Of a DNA stretch of 35,980 nt, positions 15,323 through 21,222 are shown in pieces. Location of the stretch: IMG/VR virus record IMGVR_UViG_3300045738_000171, positions 1-35,980 of that record; one strand, written 5' to 3'. Positions within the stretch are counted from its first letter, which is position 1, and each line of letters opens with the position of its first letter. A program made the translations under genes and the position numbers. The notes under the pieces were generated by a model that ran no database searches, was not told where the DNA came from, and saw only the letters and a program-made list of their open reading frames with translations. Source of the stretch: a virus.

Positions 15323-15720
15323 TCTCTTTCCTCTGGCTTATGGTTGAATGATTTCACCTTTAGGCTTCCACCCCAACCAACACGTTCCATTTCAGCCTGT
15401 CGAAACTCTGCGCTTGCCACTTCGCGGGGTTGTGCCTCTGGTTCTGGCAGCTTTGGCGTAGATGCAAGCAGCTTAGAACGGGCGGCGTTTATCTCGACTT
15501 TCACCTGTTGCTCGTTTGTCGCGTCCTTGGGTTTTCGTGCCATAATCGCAGCGCAAGCGTTTTGCACTTCTTCTAGGCGAAAGGGGCTTAGAACATTACA
15601 CCAGTCTTTCGTCAGTCGGTCTTTCATCGCAGATGACATTTGCGACCAACCGAAGCGATCCAGCTTTGTAGATACAGCCTCCAATTCAAAAGCCACCAGA
15701 CTTCGGTGCTTCTTCAGCAT
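15319..15720 (-). CDS. Possible replication/helicase-loader-type protein
   Basis: 133 residues from ATG 15720, chosen because AGGAT lies six bases upstream; a longer frame to 15801 would overlap the DUF1376 gene by 116 bases. The helical core LTKDWCNVLSPFRLEEVQNACAAI with a preceding RFGWSQMSSAMKDR resembles proteins downstream of DUF1376 genes in proteobacterial phages that stand in for helicase loaders. The C-terminus is Pro/Glu-rich (TPKLPEPEAQPREVAS) and probably disordered. Function inferred from context. Confidence 0.5.
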   Translation of the reverse strand: MLKKHRSLVAFELEAVSTKLDRFGWSQMSSAMKDRLTKDWCNVLSPFRLEEVQNACAAIMARKPKDATNEQQVKVEINAARSKLLASTPKLPEPEAQPREVASAEFRQAEMERVGWGGSLKVKSFNHKPEERE

Positions 15721-16444
15721 ATCCGATCCTAAGTGCTCGCTCGCGGGCCTCATCGAATTGAGCATCGCCCCGCGTTTGTCCGTGGTTAATTCCGTTCCCA
15801 TTGCTTTTCCCTTTCGTGTTTCGTCTAATCCAGTTGCGCCATGTGGCTTCCCAATTCAGTTTCGTGCCACGTTGTCCACCTACGCCGATCCAGTAATCTT
15901 TGAACTGGTCAGCCTCGAAGTATGCGTTGCGTCGGCTAGTCCCGCTGCTGATAGCCCACACTATCCACTCTTGGGGAGCAACCCAATCATCAGGAAGTCT
16001 TGTAGCTTTTTTTGTAGATACTTTAGTATCTCTTTTACCTACCTCTAACTCTGGTTCTAACTCTAACTGCTCTAGCGAATTACTACCGTTCGCTAGGGTC
16101 GCTTTATTATTATTCAATGCCTTAGCCCTACCGCCACGCGCCCCATTGTGTCGGTTAACTTCCACTTTGGCGACAGCACTTGCGTGTTCTTCGGCCAATC
16201 TTTCGTTTATAATGTGTCCGTCTTTGACCACAAATTGATCCTTTATGGATAACCAGACGCGGGGCCATGACCTGCCACATCGAGCAATGCGCCGCATCTT
16301 CACCTCGTTATCTGGGAGGCTTCCCCCCTTTTTCCACATGGCTAGAATTATCAGCATATACGCGCCGAACTCCACGGCATCCAAGTCTGTGGTATCTGCA
16401 ATGAAATCAGAAACCCATAGCTGCATAAAAGGTGTCTTGCTCAT
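15686..16444 (-). CDS. DUF1376 (YdaU-like) replication-associated protein
   Basis: 252 residues. The N-terminal FMQLWVSDFIADTTDLDAVEFGAYMLII followed by MWKKGGSLPDNEVKMRRIARC is the DUF1376/PF07120 domain, found in phage replication modules and related to DnaD/replisome-organiser domains. A low-complexity linker (about 105-140) leads to a C-terminal part with ADQFKDYWIGVGGQRGTKLNWEATWRNWIRR, a segment widely shared with phage replication initiators and helicase-loading proteins. ATG overlaps the previous stop by four bases. Confidence 0.85.
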   Translation of the reverse strand: MSKTPFMQLWVSDFIADTTDLDAVEFGAYMLIILAMWKKGGSLPDNEVKMRRIARCGRSWPRVWLSIKDQFVVKDGHIINERLAEEHASAVAKVEVNRHNGARGGRAKALNNNKATLANGSNSLEQLELEPELEVGKRDTKVSTKKATRLPDDWVAPQEWIVWAISSGTSRRNAYFEADQFKDYWIGVGGQRGTKLNWEATWRNWIRRNTKGKSNGNGINHGQTRGDAQFDEARERALRIGYAEEAPKSGGF

Positions 16445-16923
16445 TTGTTTCCCCGCAAGAATATAGAGCCATCTATTGTCAAAACGTAGGTTTTAGTAAC
16501 ACCGCCCGTCTCGCCAGATGTATAACCAAACTCGCGGAGGTATCCATCCCTAACTCGCCGCATAATTCGCGCGCGGGCTGCTGTTCTGGTTATGCCGATT
16601 ACTTTGGATAATTTGCGCGAATTTGTGCCGTTACCTTCAGCACTGCGCAGAATAGTAATGGTGCTTATAAGGTCTCGACTGCGAATAGCCTCGGTTTTCG
16701 GGGTAACACAGTAGCCCAAGGTTTTGGGAAAACGTTTTTCTTTTTTGCAGAACATCGTTTGACCAAATTCGTTAGGTTTCATAGCGGCCATCATCATCAA
16801 CGCGCCGAATCGGGCCTCAATGCGCGGAGTCATTATCTTTGGACCTAGGTTGTAGCCGTTGGCACTTAGATATTTATCGGTGTTGAATAGCACCATTTCA
16901 ATTTGATCCATCGCTCGGTCCAT
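16441..16923 (-). CDS. Winged-helix hypothetical regulator
   Basis: 160 residues. The C-terminal half reads as a winged helix: a NSRKLSKVIGITRTAARARIMRRVRDGYL helix-turn-helix and the wing YTSGETGGVTKTYVLTIDG. The N-terminal half is helical and Met-rich (GALMMMAAMKPNEFG). No specific family recognised. It overlaps the Cro-like gene by 26 bases and is the second gene of the leftward operon, where a phage regulator is expected. Confidence 0.6.
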   Translation of the reverse strand: MDRAMDQIEMVLFNTDKYLSANGYNLGPKIMTPRIEARFGALMMMAAMKPNEFGQTMFCKKEKRFPKTLGYCVTPKTEAIRSRDLISTITILRSAEGNGTNSRKLSKVIGITRTAARARIMRRVRDGYLREFGYTSGETGGVTKTYVLTIDGSIFLRGNK

Positions 16924-17083
16924 TCAATAAATACGCGCTGATTTGCTCTTGAATTGCTCGAATAACATTGCCATCCCCAGTTCGCAGTTTTCCTAGTGTT
17001 GGTCGGGATATACCCGTTTTTTGGTGGACCACGAATGTAATGCGGTCCTCAAGTGCTTCAGATATTTGTTTGCGTGTTAGCAT
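16898..17083 (-). CDS. Cro/CI-like helix-turn-helix regulator
   Basis: 61 residues: LTRKQISEALEDRITFVVHQKTGISRPTLGKLRTGDGN contains an HTH (TGISRPTLGKLRTG) of the Cro/C1 class. It is the first gene left of the divergent promoter region, the usual position of a phage repressor or Cro. A GAAAGGAAAA ribosome binding site precedes it. It lacks any dimerisation or protease-sensitive domain, so it is more Cro-like than CI-like. Confidence 0.7.
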   Translation of the reverse strand: MLTRKQISEALEDRITFVVHQKTGISRPTLGKLRTGDGNVIRAIQEQISAYLLNGPSDGSN

Positions 17084-17119
17084 TGTATTTTCCTTTCGTT
17101 AATTATGCCGCAACCATAC

Positions 17120-17184
17120 AGGGTAAATAGCTTTACGCAAGTGCTAATTTAATTGTTGACTAGATAGCCATATTACATTAACTA
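17120..17184. promoter_or_regulatory. Divergent promoter region between leftward and rightward operons
   Basis: The 131-base gap 17084-17214 separates divergent genes. On the plus strand TTGACT (17156-17161), 17 bases, then TAACTA (17179-17184) form a good sigma70-like promoter, with GGAGG at 17203-17207 before ATG 17215. On the minus strand TTGCGT and TATGGT, 16 bases apart, face the Cro-like gene. Between them TAGC...GCTA (about 17128-17146) is an imperfect palindrome that could be an operator for the Cro-like protein. Confidence 0.6.
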
Positions 17185-17214
17185 TATTGTTACGAAACAA
17201 ATGGAGGTAACGAA

Positions 17215-17577
17215 ATGACAACTGTATATAGAACCTACGCACCATCCGGCGATGTAGATCATCCGAAATTCGGTGACCTGATAGAGTGGATCGACAACGA
17301 TGGCATTGATGTGACTCGCGTTGCAAAGATTGAATACGATGGCGATGTAGACTGGGACGAAGATATGATGCAGGCATCCGGCAAGCTGCTATTCGCTGTT
17401 GACTATACCAAATTCGTCGCTGGCTGGCTTCGTTCATGTTGGGAAGATAACGACGACATGCTTGAAAACAACCCGCATGAACTTGTCTACAAATACGAAA
17501 ACGTGGACCAGATGCGACAAGAACGCATGGACCTAATCGAAGAAGAACGCGGCAGACCGTCGTATGGTGGTGTGTGA
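17215..17577 (+). CDS. Acidic hypothetical early protein
   Basis: 120 residues, rich in Asp/Glu (DGDVDWDEDMM, CWEDNDDMLENN), no recognised family. It is the first gene of the rightward early operon behind the best promoter in the window and a perfect GGAGG, so it should be strongly expressed early. First early genes of this kind often encode host-takeover or anti-defence proteins, and strong acidity could mimic DNA; both are inference. Confidence 0.65.
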   Translation: MTTVYRTYAPSGDVDHPKFGDLIEWIDNDGIDVTRVAKIEYDGDVDWDEDMMQASGKLLFAVDYTKFVAGWLRSCWEDNDDMLENNPHELVYKYENVDQMRQERMDLIEEERGRPSYGGV

Positions 17578-17756
17578 TGAGCAGACCAGACCTACAAAAA
17601 AAGCTATTGAAGCTGTTAAAAGACATGCGGAGGGCGGCGGAAGTAACCGCTAATGGTTCTCCTAGTGTCGAGGGATATGACTTTTACAACGGTCGAGCAA
17701 CGGCGTTTGCAGACTGCATACGTGAACTTGAAAAAGCTATTGAGGAGGCGAAATGA
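17577..17756 (+). CDS. Small helical hypothetical protein
   Basis: 59 residues from ATG 17577, which overlaps the previous stop (TGATG); a GTG one codon earlier is also in frame. Helical and charged (PDLQKKLLKLLKDMRRAAEV; ADCIRELEKAIEEAK) with a central NGSPSVEGYDFYNGRATA turn. The layout is like small helical phage proteins that end in an ADCIRELEKAI-type helix. Coupled to the annealing protein gene by ATGA. Confidence 0.6.
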   Translation: MSRPDLQKKLLKLLKDMRRAAEVTANGSPSVEGYDFYNGRATAFADCIRELEKAIEEAK

Positions 17757-18421
17757 TGAACAACATGAACATTTGGGATGCGGTTAGCACAACCGATCCA
17801 GATAGAACAAAGCGCGTTAATCAGCGTGGTGGTTTTACGGCTATTGACGCTAGTTATCAAATCGAAATGGCGACAAGGCAATTCGGCCCGATTGGTATTG
17901 GGTGGGGATACTGTGCCAAATACGATGTTATCGGCGAACTTGTTTTTGCGTATGTAACGATGTGGCATGGAGACAGGGAAAACACATTTGGTCCTATCGC
18001 TGGTTGCGCCCAATTGACGGGGAATAGGACGGACCACGACGCACCTAAGAAAGCTATGACCGATGGTATTACAAAGGGTCTTTCACAGCTTGGATTTAAT
18101 GCCGACGTATTCGCTGGTAAATTTGATGATAATAAATACATCGAAGACCTACGCAAGGAAAAACGCGGGGCTGCTGGTGCGGGAATGACACAAGCCAGAA
18201 CTGACGCTGTTCTGGACTCCCTGCCAAAAGATGCAAGCCCGCGAGATAAAGCCGCTGCATTTGCCGAGGCAATCATTGTGGACATTAATAAGGCCAAAAC
18301 CGCCAAAGGTGTAGGCAATGCTTGGAATAAATGGCAGAAACATGTTACATTATTGCAGGAAAAACACTCTGATTTATATTCAAATGTGTTTGATGCATGG
18401 GAAGCGGCAGGTAGAGAATGA
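17753..18421 (+). CDS. Putative single-strand annealing protein (Rad52/Sak3-like)
   Basis: 222 residues. The N-terminal half, with AIDASYQIEMATRQFGPIGIGW, then DAPKKAMTDGITKGLSQLGF and NADVFAGKFDDNKY, follows the pattern of phage Rad52-superfamily annealing proteins: a beta core, then the helix with K-K-A-x-T-D. The C-terminal half is a helical, variable tail. It would pair single strands in recombination-dependent replication together with the SSB encoded 700 bases downstream. The family call is by pattern and position; ERF-type is the alternative. Confidence 0.6.
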   Translation: MMNNMNIWDAVSTTDPDRTKRVNQRGGFTAIDASYQIEMATRQFGPIGIGWGYCAKYDVIGELVFAYVTMWHGDRENTFGPIAGCAQLTGNRTDHDAPKKAMTDGITKGLSQLGFNADVFAGKFDDNKYIEDLRKEKRGAAGAGMTQARTDAVLDSLPKDASPRDKAAAFAEAIIVDINKAKTAKGVGNAWNKWQKHVTLLQEKHSDLYSNVFDAWEAAGRE

Positions 18422-18588
18422 CACATGAATGCGAACAATGCGGCGATGACCAGCTTGATAATGATCTTCTGCATCCAAACGGATATTGTGAAACATGCCA
18501 TTCGAATATGAGTAGCTACGATAAATATGTGGAGGTCGCGCAGCCTGTTTTTCCACTGCGCAGGGCGGAGAATAATGGCCAAGATTAA
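18418..18588 (+). CDS. Small zinc-ribbon-like protein (56 residues)
   Basis: 56 residues: start MTHECEQCGDDQLDNDLLHP, then NGYCETCHSN. Two CxxC pairs (CEQC, CETC) are spaced like a zinc ribbon. ATG overlaps the annealing protein stop (ATGA), and the end overlaps the DUF1367 start at 18575. Small phage zinc proteins of this type are usually of unknown function; a role with the recombination or replication proteins is inferred from position. Confidence 0.6.
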   Translation: MTHECEQCGDDQLDNDLLHPNGYCETCHSNMSSYDKYVEVAQPVFPLRRAENNGQD

Positions 18589-19006
18589 GTTCACTAAAGT
18601 TTCCGGCATATTAGCTCCGTTCGGTCCAGAAGCAGAGGCGTGGATGAATGCGACTAAAGCAGATCAGGTTATTGAGGTGGAGGCAACACGGCCAAGGAAC
18701 AGCGCATTCCACCGCAAATATTTTGCTCTGCTAAATTATGCTTTTGAGAATTGGGATATACCAGAAACAGACGGGGCCAAGAATTTCAACCGATTCCGCG
18801 ATGACATAACGATTCTCGCGGGATTTTATGAAAAACACTACCGCGTTGATAGATCGGTGCGTATCGAGGCTCAATCAATCAGCTTCGCTAAGATGGAGCA
18901 AGCAGAGTTTGACGCGCTGTATAGCAAGACACTCGATATTCTGCTGGCGAGGATACTACCCAGCCATACAGAAGATGATATTAATCAAATAATGGCGTTT
19001 ATGTAA
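18575..19006 (+). CDS. DUF1367 phage protein
   Basis: 143 residues from ATG 18575 (GGCGGAG upstream); an in-frame GTG at 18527 would overlap the zinc protein more. The segment RPRNSAFHRKYFALLNYAFENW is the core of DUF1367 (PF07105), followed by FRDDITILAGFYEKHYRVD and a helical C-terminus. This family is common in the recombination regions of lambdoid and other phages near NinB-like genes. Molecular function is not known. Confidence 0.8.
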   Translation: MAKIKFTKVSGILAPFGPEAEAWMNATKADQVIEVEATRPRNSAFHRKYFALLNYAFENWDIPETDGAKNFNRFRDDITILAGFYEKHYRVDRSVRIEAQSISFAKMEQAEFDALYSKTLDILLARILPSHTEDDINQIMAFM

Positions 19007-19028
19007 ACTAAAACAGAAGGGAAATGAC

Positions 19029-19097
19029 ATGACATCTGAGAAAATAGAGGCCGTATTAAACGCGGTATTCAAAAAATGCATTGGAGAGTTACAATGA
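19029..19097 (+). CDS. 22-residue leader peptide coupled to SSB
   Basis: ATG at 19029 after AGAAGGG, reading MTSEKIEAVLNAVFKKCIGE and two more residues. Its stop TGA overlaps the SSB start ATG (ATGA). It may be a real micro-gene or a translational coupling device; length gives little statistical support. Confidence 0.4.
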   Translation: MTSEKIEAVLNAVFKKCIGELQ

Positions 19098-19474
19098 AGA
19101 ACATAACAATTCTTGGCGGAGTGAGCAAGAAGCCTGAAACGCGGACAACACAATCAGGCCAGAAAGTCACAGGCTTTTCCATCGGCGTTGATGATGGATA
19201 CGGCGACAAAAAGCGCACAATCTGGTTCGACGTTTCGTTCTGGGGTAAGCGCGGCGAGGTAATCGCGCAACACGTAAACAAAGGCGACAAGTTGTGCGTC
19301 TCCGGCGATCTGTCAACCCGTGAATATGAAGGCAAAACTTACCTAACGCTGAACGGTAACGATTTCTCGTTCGCTGGCAGTAAGGGCGGAGGGCAAAATA
19401 ATGATGAGTATCGCCCACAAAACGCGGCGCCCACTGGCGGCGGTGGAATGCCAGAGGATTCGATTCCCTTCTAA
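19094..19474 (+). CDS. ssb: Single-stranded DNA-binding protein
   Basis: 126 residues. An OB-fold of the bacterial SSB type: MKNITILGGVSKKPETRTTQ, GFSIGVDDGYGDKKRTIWFDV, FWGKRGEVIAQHVNKGDKL and VSGDLSTREYEGKTYLTLN. A Gly/Asn/Pro-rich linker ends in the acidic tip EDSIPF, the tail used to recruit replication and repair proteins. The start is ATG 19094, not the upstream in-frame ATG at 19076. Overlaps the next ATG (TAATG). Confidence 0.93.
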   Translation: MKNITILGGVSKKPETRTTQSGQKVTGFSIGVDDGYGDKKRTIWFDVSFWGKRGEVIAQHVNKGDKLCVSGDLSTREYEGKTYLTLNGNDFSFAGSKGGGQNNDEYRPQNAAPTGGGGMPEDSIPF

Positions 19475-19638
19475 TGACGGTAACAGAACACGACGCGCTC
19501 GCCGTAATCAAGTGGCTGCGAGCGTGTCGAACCAAGAAGCAATTAGCGAAGCTGTGGACCGATGAGCTAACCAACTACAGCAAGGAATTGCCGGGGGTTG
19601 TCGCGGCAAAGGATAGACTGAAAGGGAAGCTGAAATGA
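19474..19638 (+). CDS. Small helical hypothetical protein (54 residues)
   Basis: 54 residues: MTVTEHDALAVIKWLRACRT, KKQLAKLWTDELTNYSKELP, then GVVAAKDRLKGKLK. Highly helical and basic. Overlaps the SSB stop by one base and the next ATG (ATGATG), so it is part of the coupled chain. No family recognised. Confidence 0.55.
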   Translation: MTVTEHDALAVIKWLRACRTKKQLAKLWTDELTNYSKELPGVVAAKDRLKGKLK

Positions 19639-19964
19639 TGGACCCGAAGCCCGTCAAACGCCGCAAGAGCCGCAAGAAGTCCAGCGACGGCATATCATAC
19701 ATGTTGCGAGTTAAAGAGCTAGGCTGCGTTGTCTGTGGGGCTTGGGGCCCAAGTGATGCCCACCATGTTCACAGCGACCATTTCGGAAGGCCAAAGTCCA
19801 GCGACTTCGCAACGATTCCGCTTTGCAAGCAATGCCATCAAACTGGCGAATACGCATTTCACCGCAGGCAGGCCACATGGGAAGAACGGAACTGCAAAGA
19901 TTACGCCTTCATCCCCGAAGCGCTGCAATCCGTATACGGCGACAGATGGAACATCGACCACTAG
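19635..19964 (+). CDS. HNH-like zinc nuclease (DUF968/DUF1364 type)
   Basis: 109 residues. CVVCG, then AHHVHSDHFGRPKSSDF, then PLCKQCHQTGEYAFH: two CxxC pairs enclosing the HH motif, typical of the small phage HNH-like proteins of the DUF968/DUF1364 (YbcO, Ref-like) groups that sit in recombination clusters. The N-terminus is highly basic (KPVKRRKSRKK). Likely a nickase or branch-specific nuclease acting with the annealing protein; which group fits best is not certain. Confidence 0.75.
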   Translation: MMDPKPVKRRKSRKKSSDGISYMLRVKELGCVVCGAWGPSDAHHVHSDHFGRPKSSDFATIPLCKQCHQTGEYAFHRRQATWEERNCKDYAFIPEALQSVYGDRWNIDH

Positions 19965-19968
19965 GTGC

Positions 19969-20038
19969 GACACTCTGTCATATTTTATCTTTCGCGCAAT
20001 TGTATATATTGAAGGTATAGAAAAAAACAAACGAGGTA
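19969..20038 (+). promoter_or_regulatory. Shared ~70-base leader/promoter element, plus-strand copy
   Basis: Aligns with 13951-14020 of the minus strand. It fills the gap between the HNH-like gene and the gene at 20044, one of the few real gaps in the early operon. Blocks CTGTCATATT, TGTATATATT and AAGGTATAGAA are identical with equal spacing. Confidence 0.65.
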
Positions 20039-20043
20039 ACACA

Positions 20044-20223
20044 ATGGAACAACGCATAGAAATGAGGCTCTGCCGGATGGCTGGCAAGAAGTCTGAACAC
20101 GCTGAACTTGTGGCCCGCATCAAAGCGCGTCAGTCTGGGCATGATGCCGTTGCGGGAATGCAAGCGCAATTGGTTGTGTTGACAAATGAAATCTTGAAAC
20201 TGGAGCTTGGACAATGTTCATAA
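20044..20223 (+). CDS. Small helical hypothetical protein (59 residues)
   Basis: 59 residues from ATG 20044 (GAGG upstream): MEQRIEMRLCRMAGKKSEHA, then ELVARIKARQSGHDAVAGMQ and a coiled helical end. Basic, no family recognised. First gene after the shared leader element, so probably the head of a separate transcript. Confidence 0.55.
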   Translation: MEQRIEMRLCRMAGKKSEHAELVARIKARQSGHDAVAGMQAQLVVLTNEILKLELGQCS

Positions 20224-20399
20224 CTAAATCAAAAGACAGAAACACAAAGTTATTTGCTCCGGCGCTGCGGGATTATTTCGCTGCGCAGGCTTTGGTTGGG
20301 GTGATTTTGCACCCAGACACAGAGTTATCCAGTATGGCGGAGGATGCTACATGGGCATACGAATACGCCGACGCAATGATGGAAGCGAGGGCAAGATGA
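20214..20399 (+). CDS. Small conserved-type hypothetical protein
   Basis: 61 residues: a KLFAPALRDYFAAQALVGVI helix, a short TELSSMAEDATWAYEYADAMM segment and a basic end. Overlaps the previous gene by ten bases. Proteins with the DYFAAQAL...AYEYADAML pattern recur in alphaproteobacterial and gammaproteobacterial phages; function unknown. Confidence 0.65.
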   Translation: MFITKSKDRNTKLFAPALRDYFAAQALVGVILHPDTELSSMAEDATWAYEYADAMMEARAR

Positions 20400-20479
20400 A
20401 AGAGAAACTTTTCATAGCTGCGGCGGCGGTTTGCTGTTGGTCTATTTTCTATTTGATTCCGTTGGGAGTGGTGGTGTGA
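20396..20479 (+). CDS. 27-residue membrane micro-protein
   Basis: Begins MKEKLFIAAAAVCCWSIFYL with a basic start and a single hydrophobic segment. ATG overlaps the previous stop (ATGA) and its own stop overlaps the next GTG (GTGA). Plausible membrane micro-gene in a coupled chain; very short. Confidence 0.4.
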   Translation: MKEKLFIAAAAVCCWSIFYLIPLGVVV

Positions 20480-20646
20480 CAATATTCTGGTTCGCGTTTT
20501 GTATGATACCCGATCCAAGCATGGGCGATTTGCCTTACCGCTTGGCATCGTGTCAATACGTTAATCAAGCAGATTGCGAGGCGGTTTTTGACGAATGTTA
20601 TGAGGGCCGCGTTCGCACACCAATTTTCAGGAGGAATAATGAATGA
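20476..20646 (+). CDS. Small Cys-containing hypothetical protein (56 residues, GTG start)
   Basis: 56 residues from GTG 20476: TIFWFAFCMIPDPSMGDLPY, then RLASCQYVNQADCEAVFDEC. A hydrophobic start followed by four spaced cysteines suggests a secreted or membrane-anchored small protein with disulphides. The GTG is chosen because it overlaps the preceding stop; the in-frame ATG at 20431 would overlap the micro-protein. Confidence 0.5.
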   Translation: MTIFWFAFCMIPDPSMGDLPYRLASCQYVNQADCEAVFDECYEGRVRTPIFRRNNE

Positions 20647-20945
20647 TCATTAACTATAAATTACTTAATAGAGTCCGCGATAGGGCGGTGCTTGCCACGA
20701 TGGGGGTTAATCCAATTAAGGTTGATCGTGTTTTTCGTGGAACCAACGAGGAGCTTGAATTTCTTTCGGAGTTCATAAAGTATGTTCGCGAACACGAAGA
20801 ACAGGCTGCAACTCTGGATACAGCCGCGCTGCTGATTGCGGAGCGTGATGCAGAATTAATAGACCTCCGCGAAAGCATAAAGGCTTCGGGTCTTATTTCA
20901 ATGGGCGTGGGTGAACGACGAGACCCAGAGGGGGATCAAGAATGA
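20643..20945 (+). CDS. Helical hypothetical protein
   Basis: 100 residues: MIINYKLLNRVRDRAVLATM, GTNEELEFLSEFIKYVREHE and a coiled-coil-like LIAERDAELIDLRESI stretch. No family recognised. ATGA-coupled at both ends (GGAGGAATAATGA ribosome binding site). Confidence 0.6.
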   Translation: MIINYKLLNRVRDRAVLATMGVNPIKVDRVFRGTNEELEFLSEFIKYVREHEEQAATLDTAALLIAERDAELIDLRESIKASGLISMGVGERRDPEGDQE

Positions 20946-21166
20946 CTGAAGAACCATTAGAGACGCAGATAGGCGGCGAGCATTACAAAAACCTAATAAT
21001 ACAGCCGATTGAATATATGTTGGCTAACAATCTTGGATATGTTGAAGGTGCTGTTGTTAAGTACGTCACCCGCTGGAAAAGCAAAGGTGGGGTGGAAGAT
21101 TTAGAAAAAGCCAAACATTTGCTTGATATATTAATTAGACATGAAACGGAGTCTATTGCCACATAG
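20942..21166 (+). CDS. DUF3310 protein
   Basis: 74 residues. GGEHYKNLIIQPIEYMLANN followed by NLGYVEGAVVKYVTRWKSKGG and VEDLEKAKHLLDILI is the DUF3310 (PF11753) signature, common in phage nucleotide metabolism and early regions and sometimes annotated as nucleotide kinase-like without direct evidence. Ends the first part of the early operon; a candidate promoter overlaps its stop. Confidence 0.9.
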   Translation: MTEEPLETQIGGEHYKNLIIQPIEYMLANNLGYVEGAVVKYVTRWKSKGGVEDLEKAKHLLDILIRHETESIAT

Positions 21167-21195
21167 TTGATTTCATTGCCGATAAGTGATATTAC
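21167..21195 (+). promoter_or_regulatory. Candidate promoter for metallophosphoesterase and membrane cassette
   Basis: TTGATT (21167-21172), 17 bases, TATTAC (21190-21195), in the 56-base gap before ATG 21223, with GGAG before the start. A modest sigma70 match that would allow the downstream cassette its own transcript. Confidence 0.35.
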
Positions 21196-21222
21196 TTAAA
21201 TCAAGTTGAATTGGAGAATGTT

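Noticed and set aside
17144-17626. Minus-strand 160-residue frame over the first early gene
   Set aside because: It is antisense to a plus-strand gene with a good promoter and ribosome binding site; Arg/His/Ser-rich sequence typical of a shadow.
17857-18609. Minus-strand 250-residue frame over the annealing protein gene
   Set aside because: Antisense shadow; the plus strand has the coupled chain and a recognisable protein.
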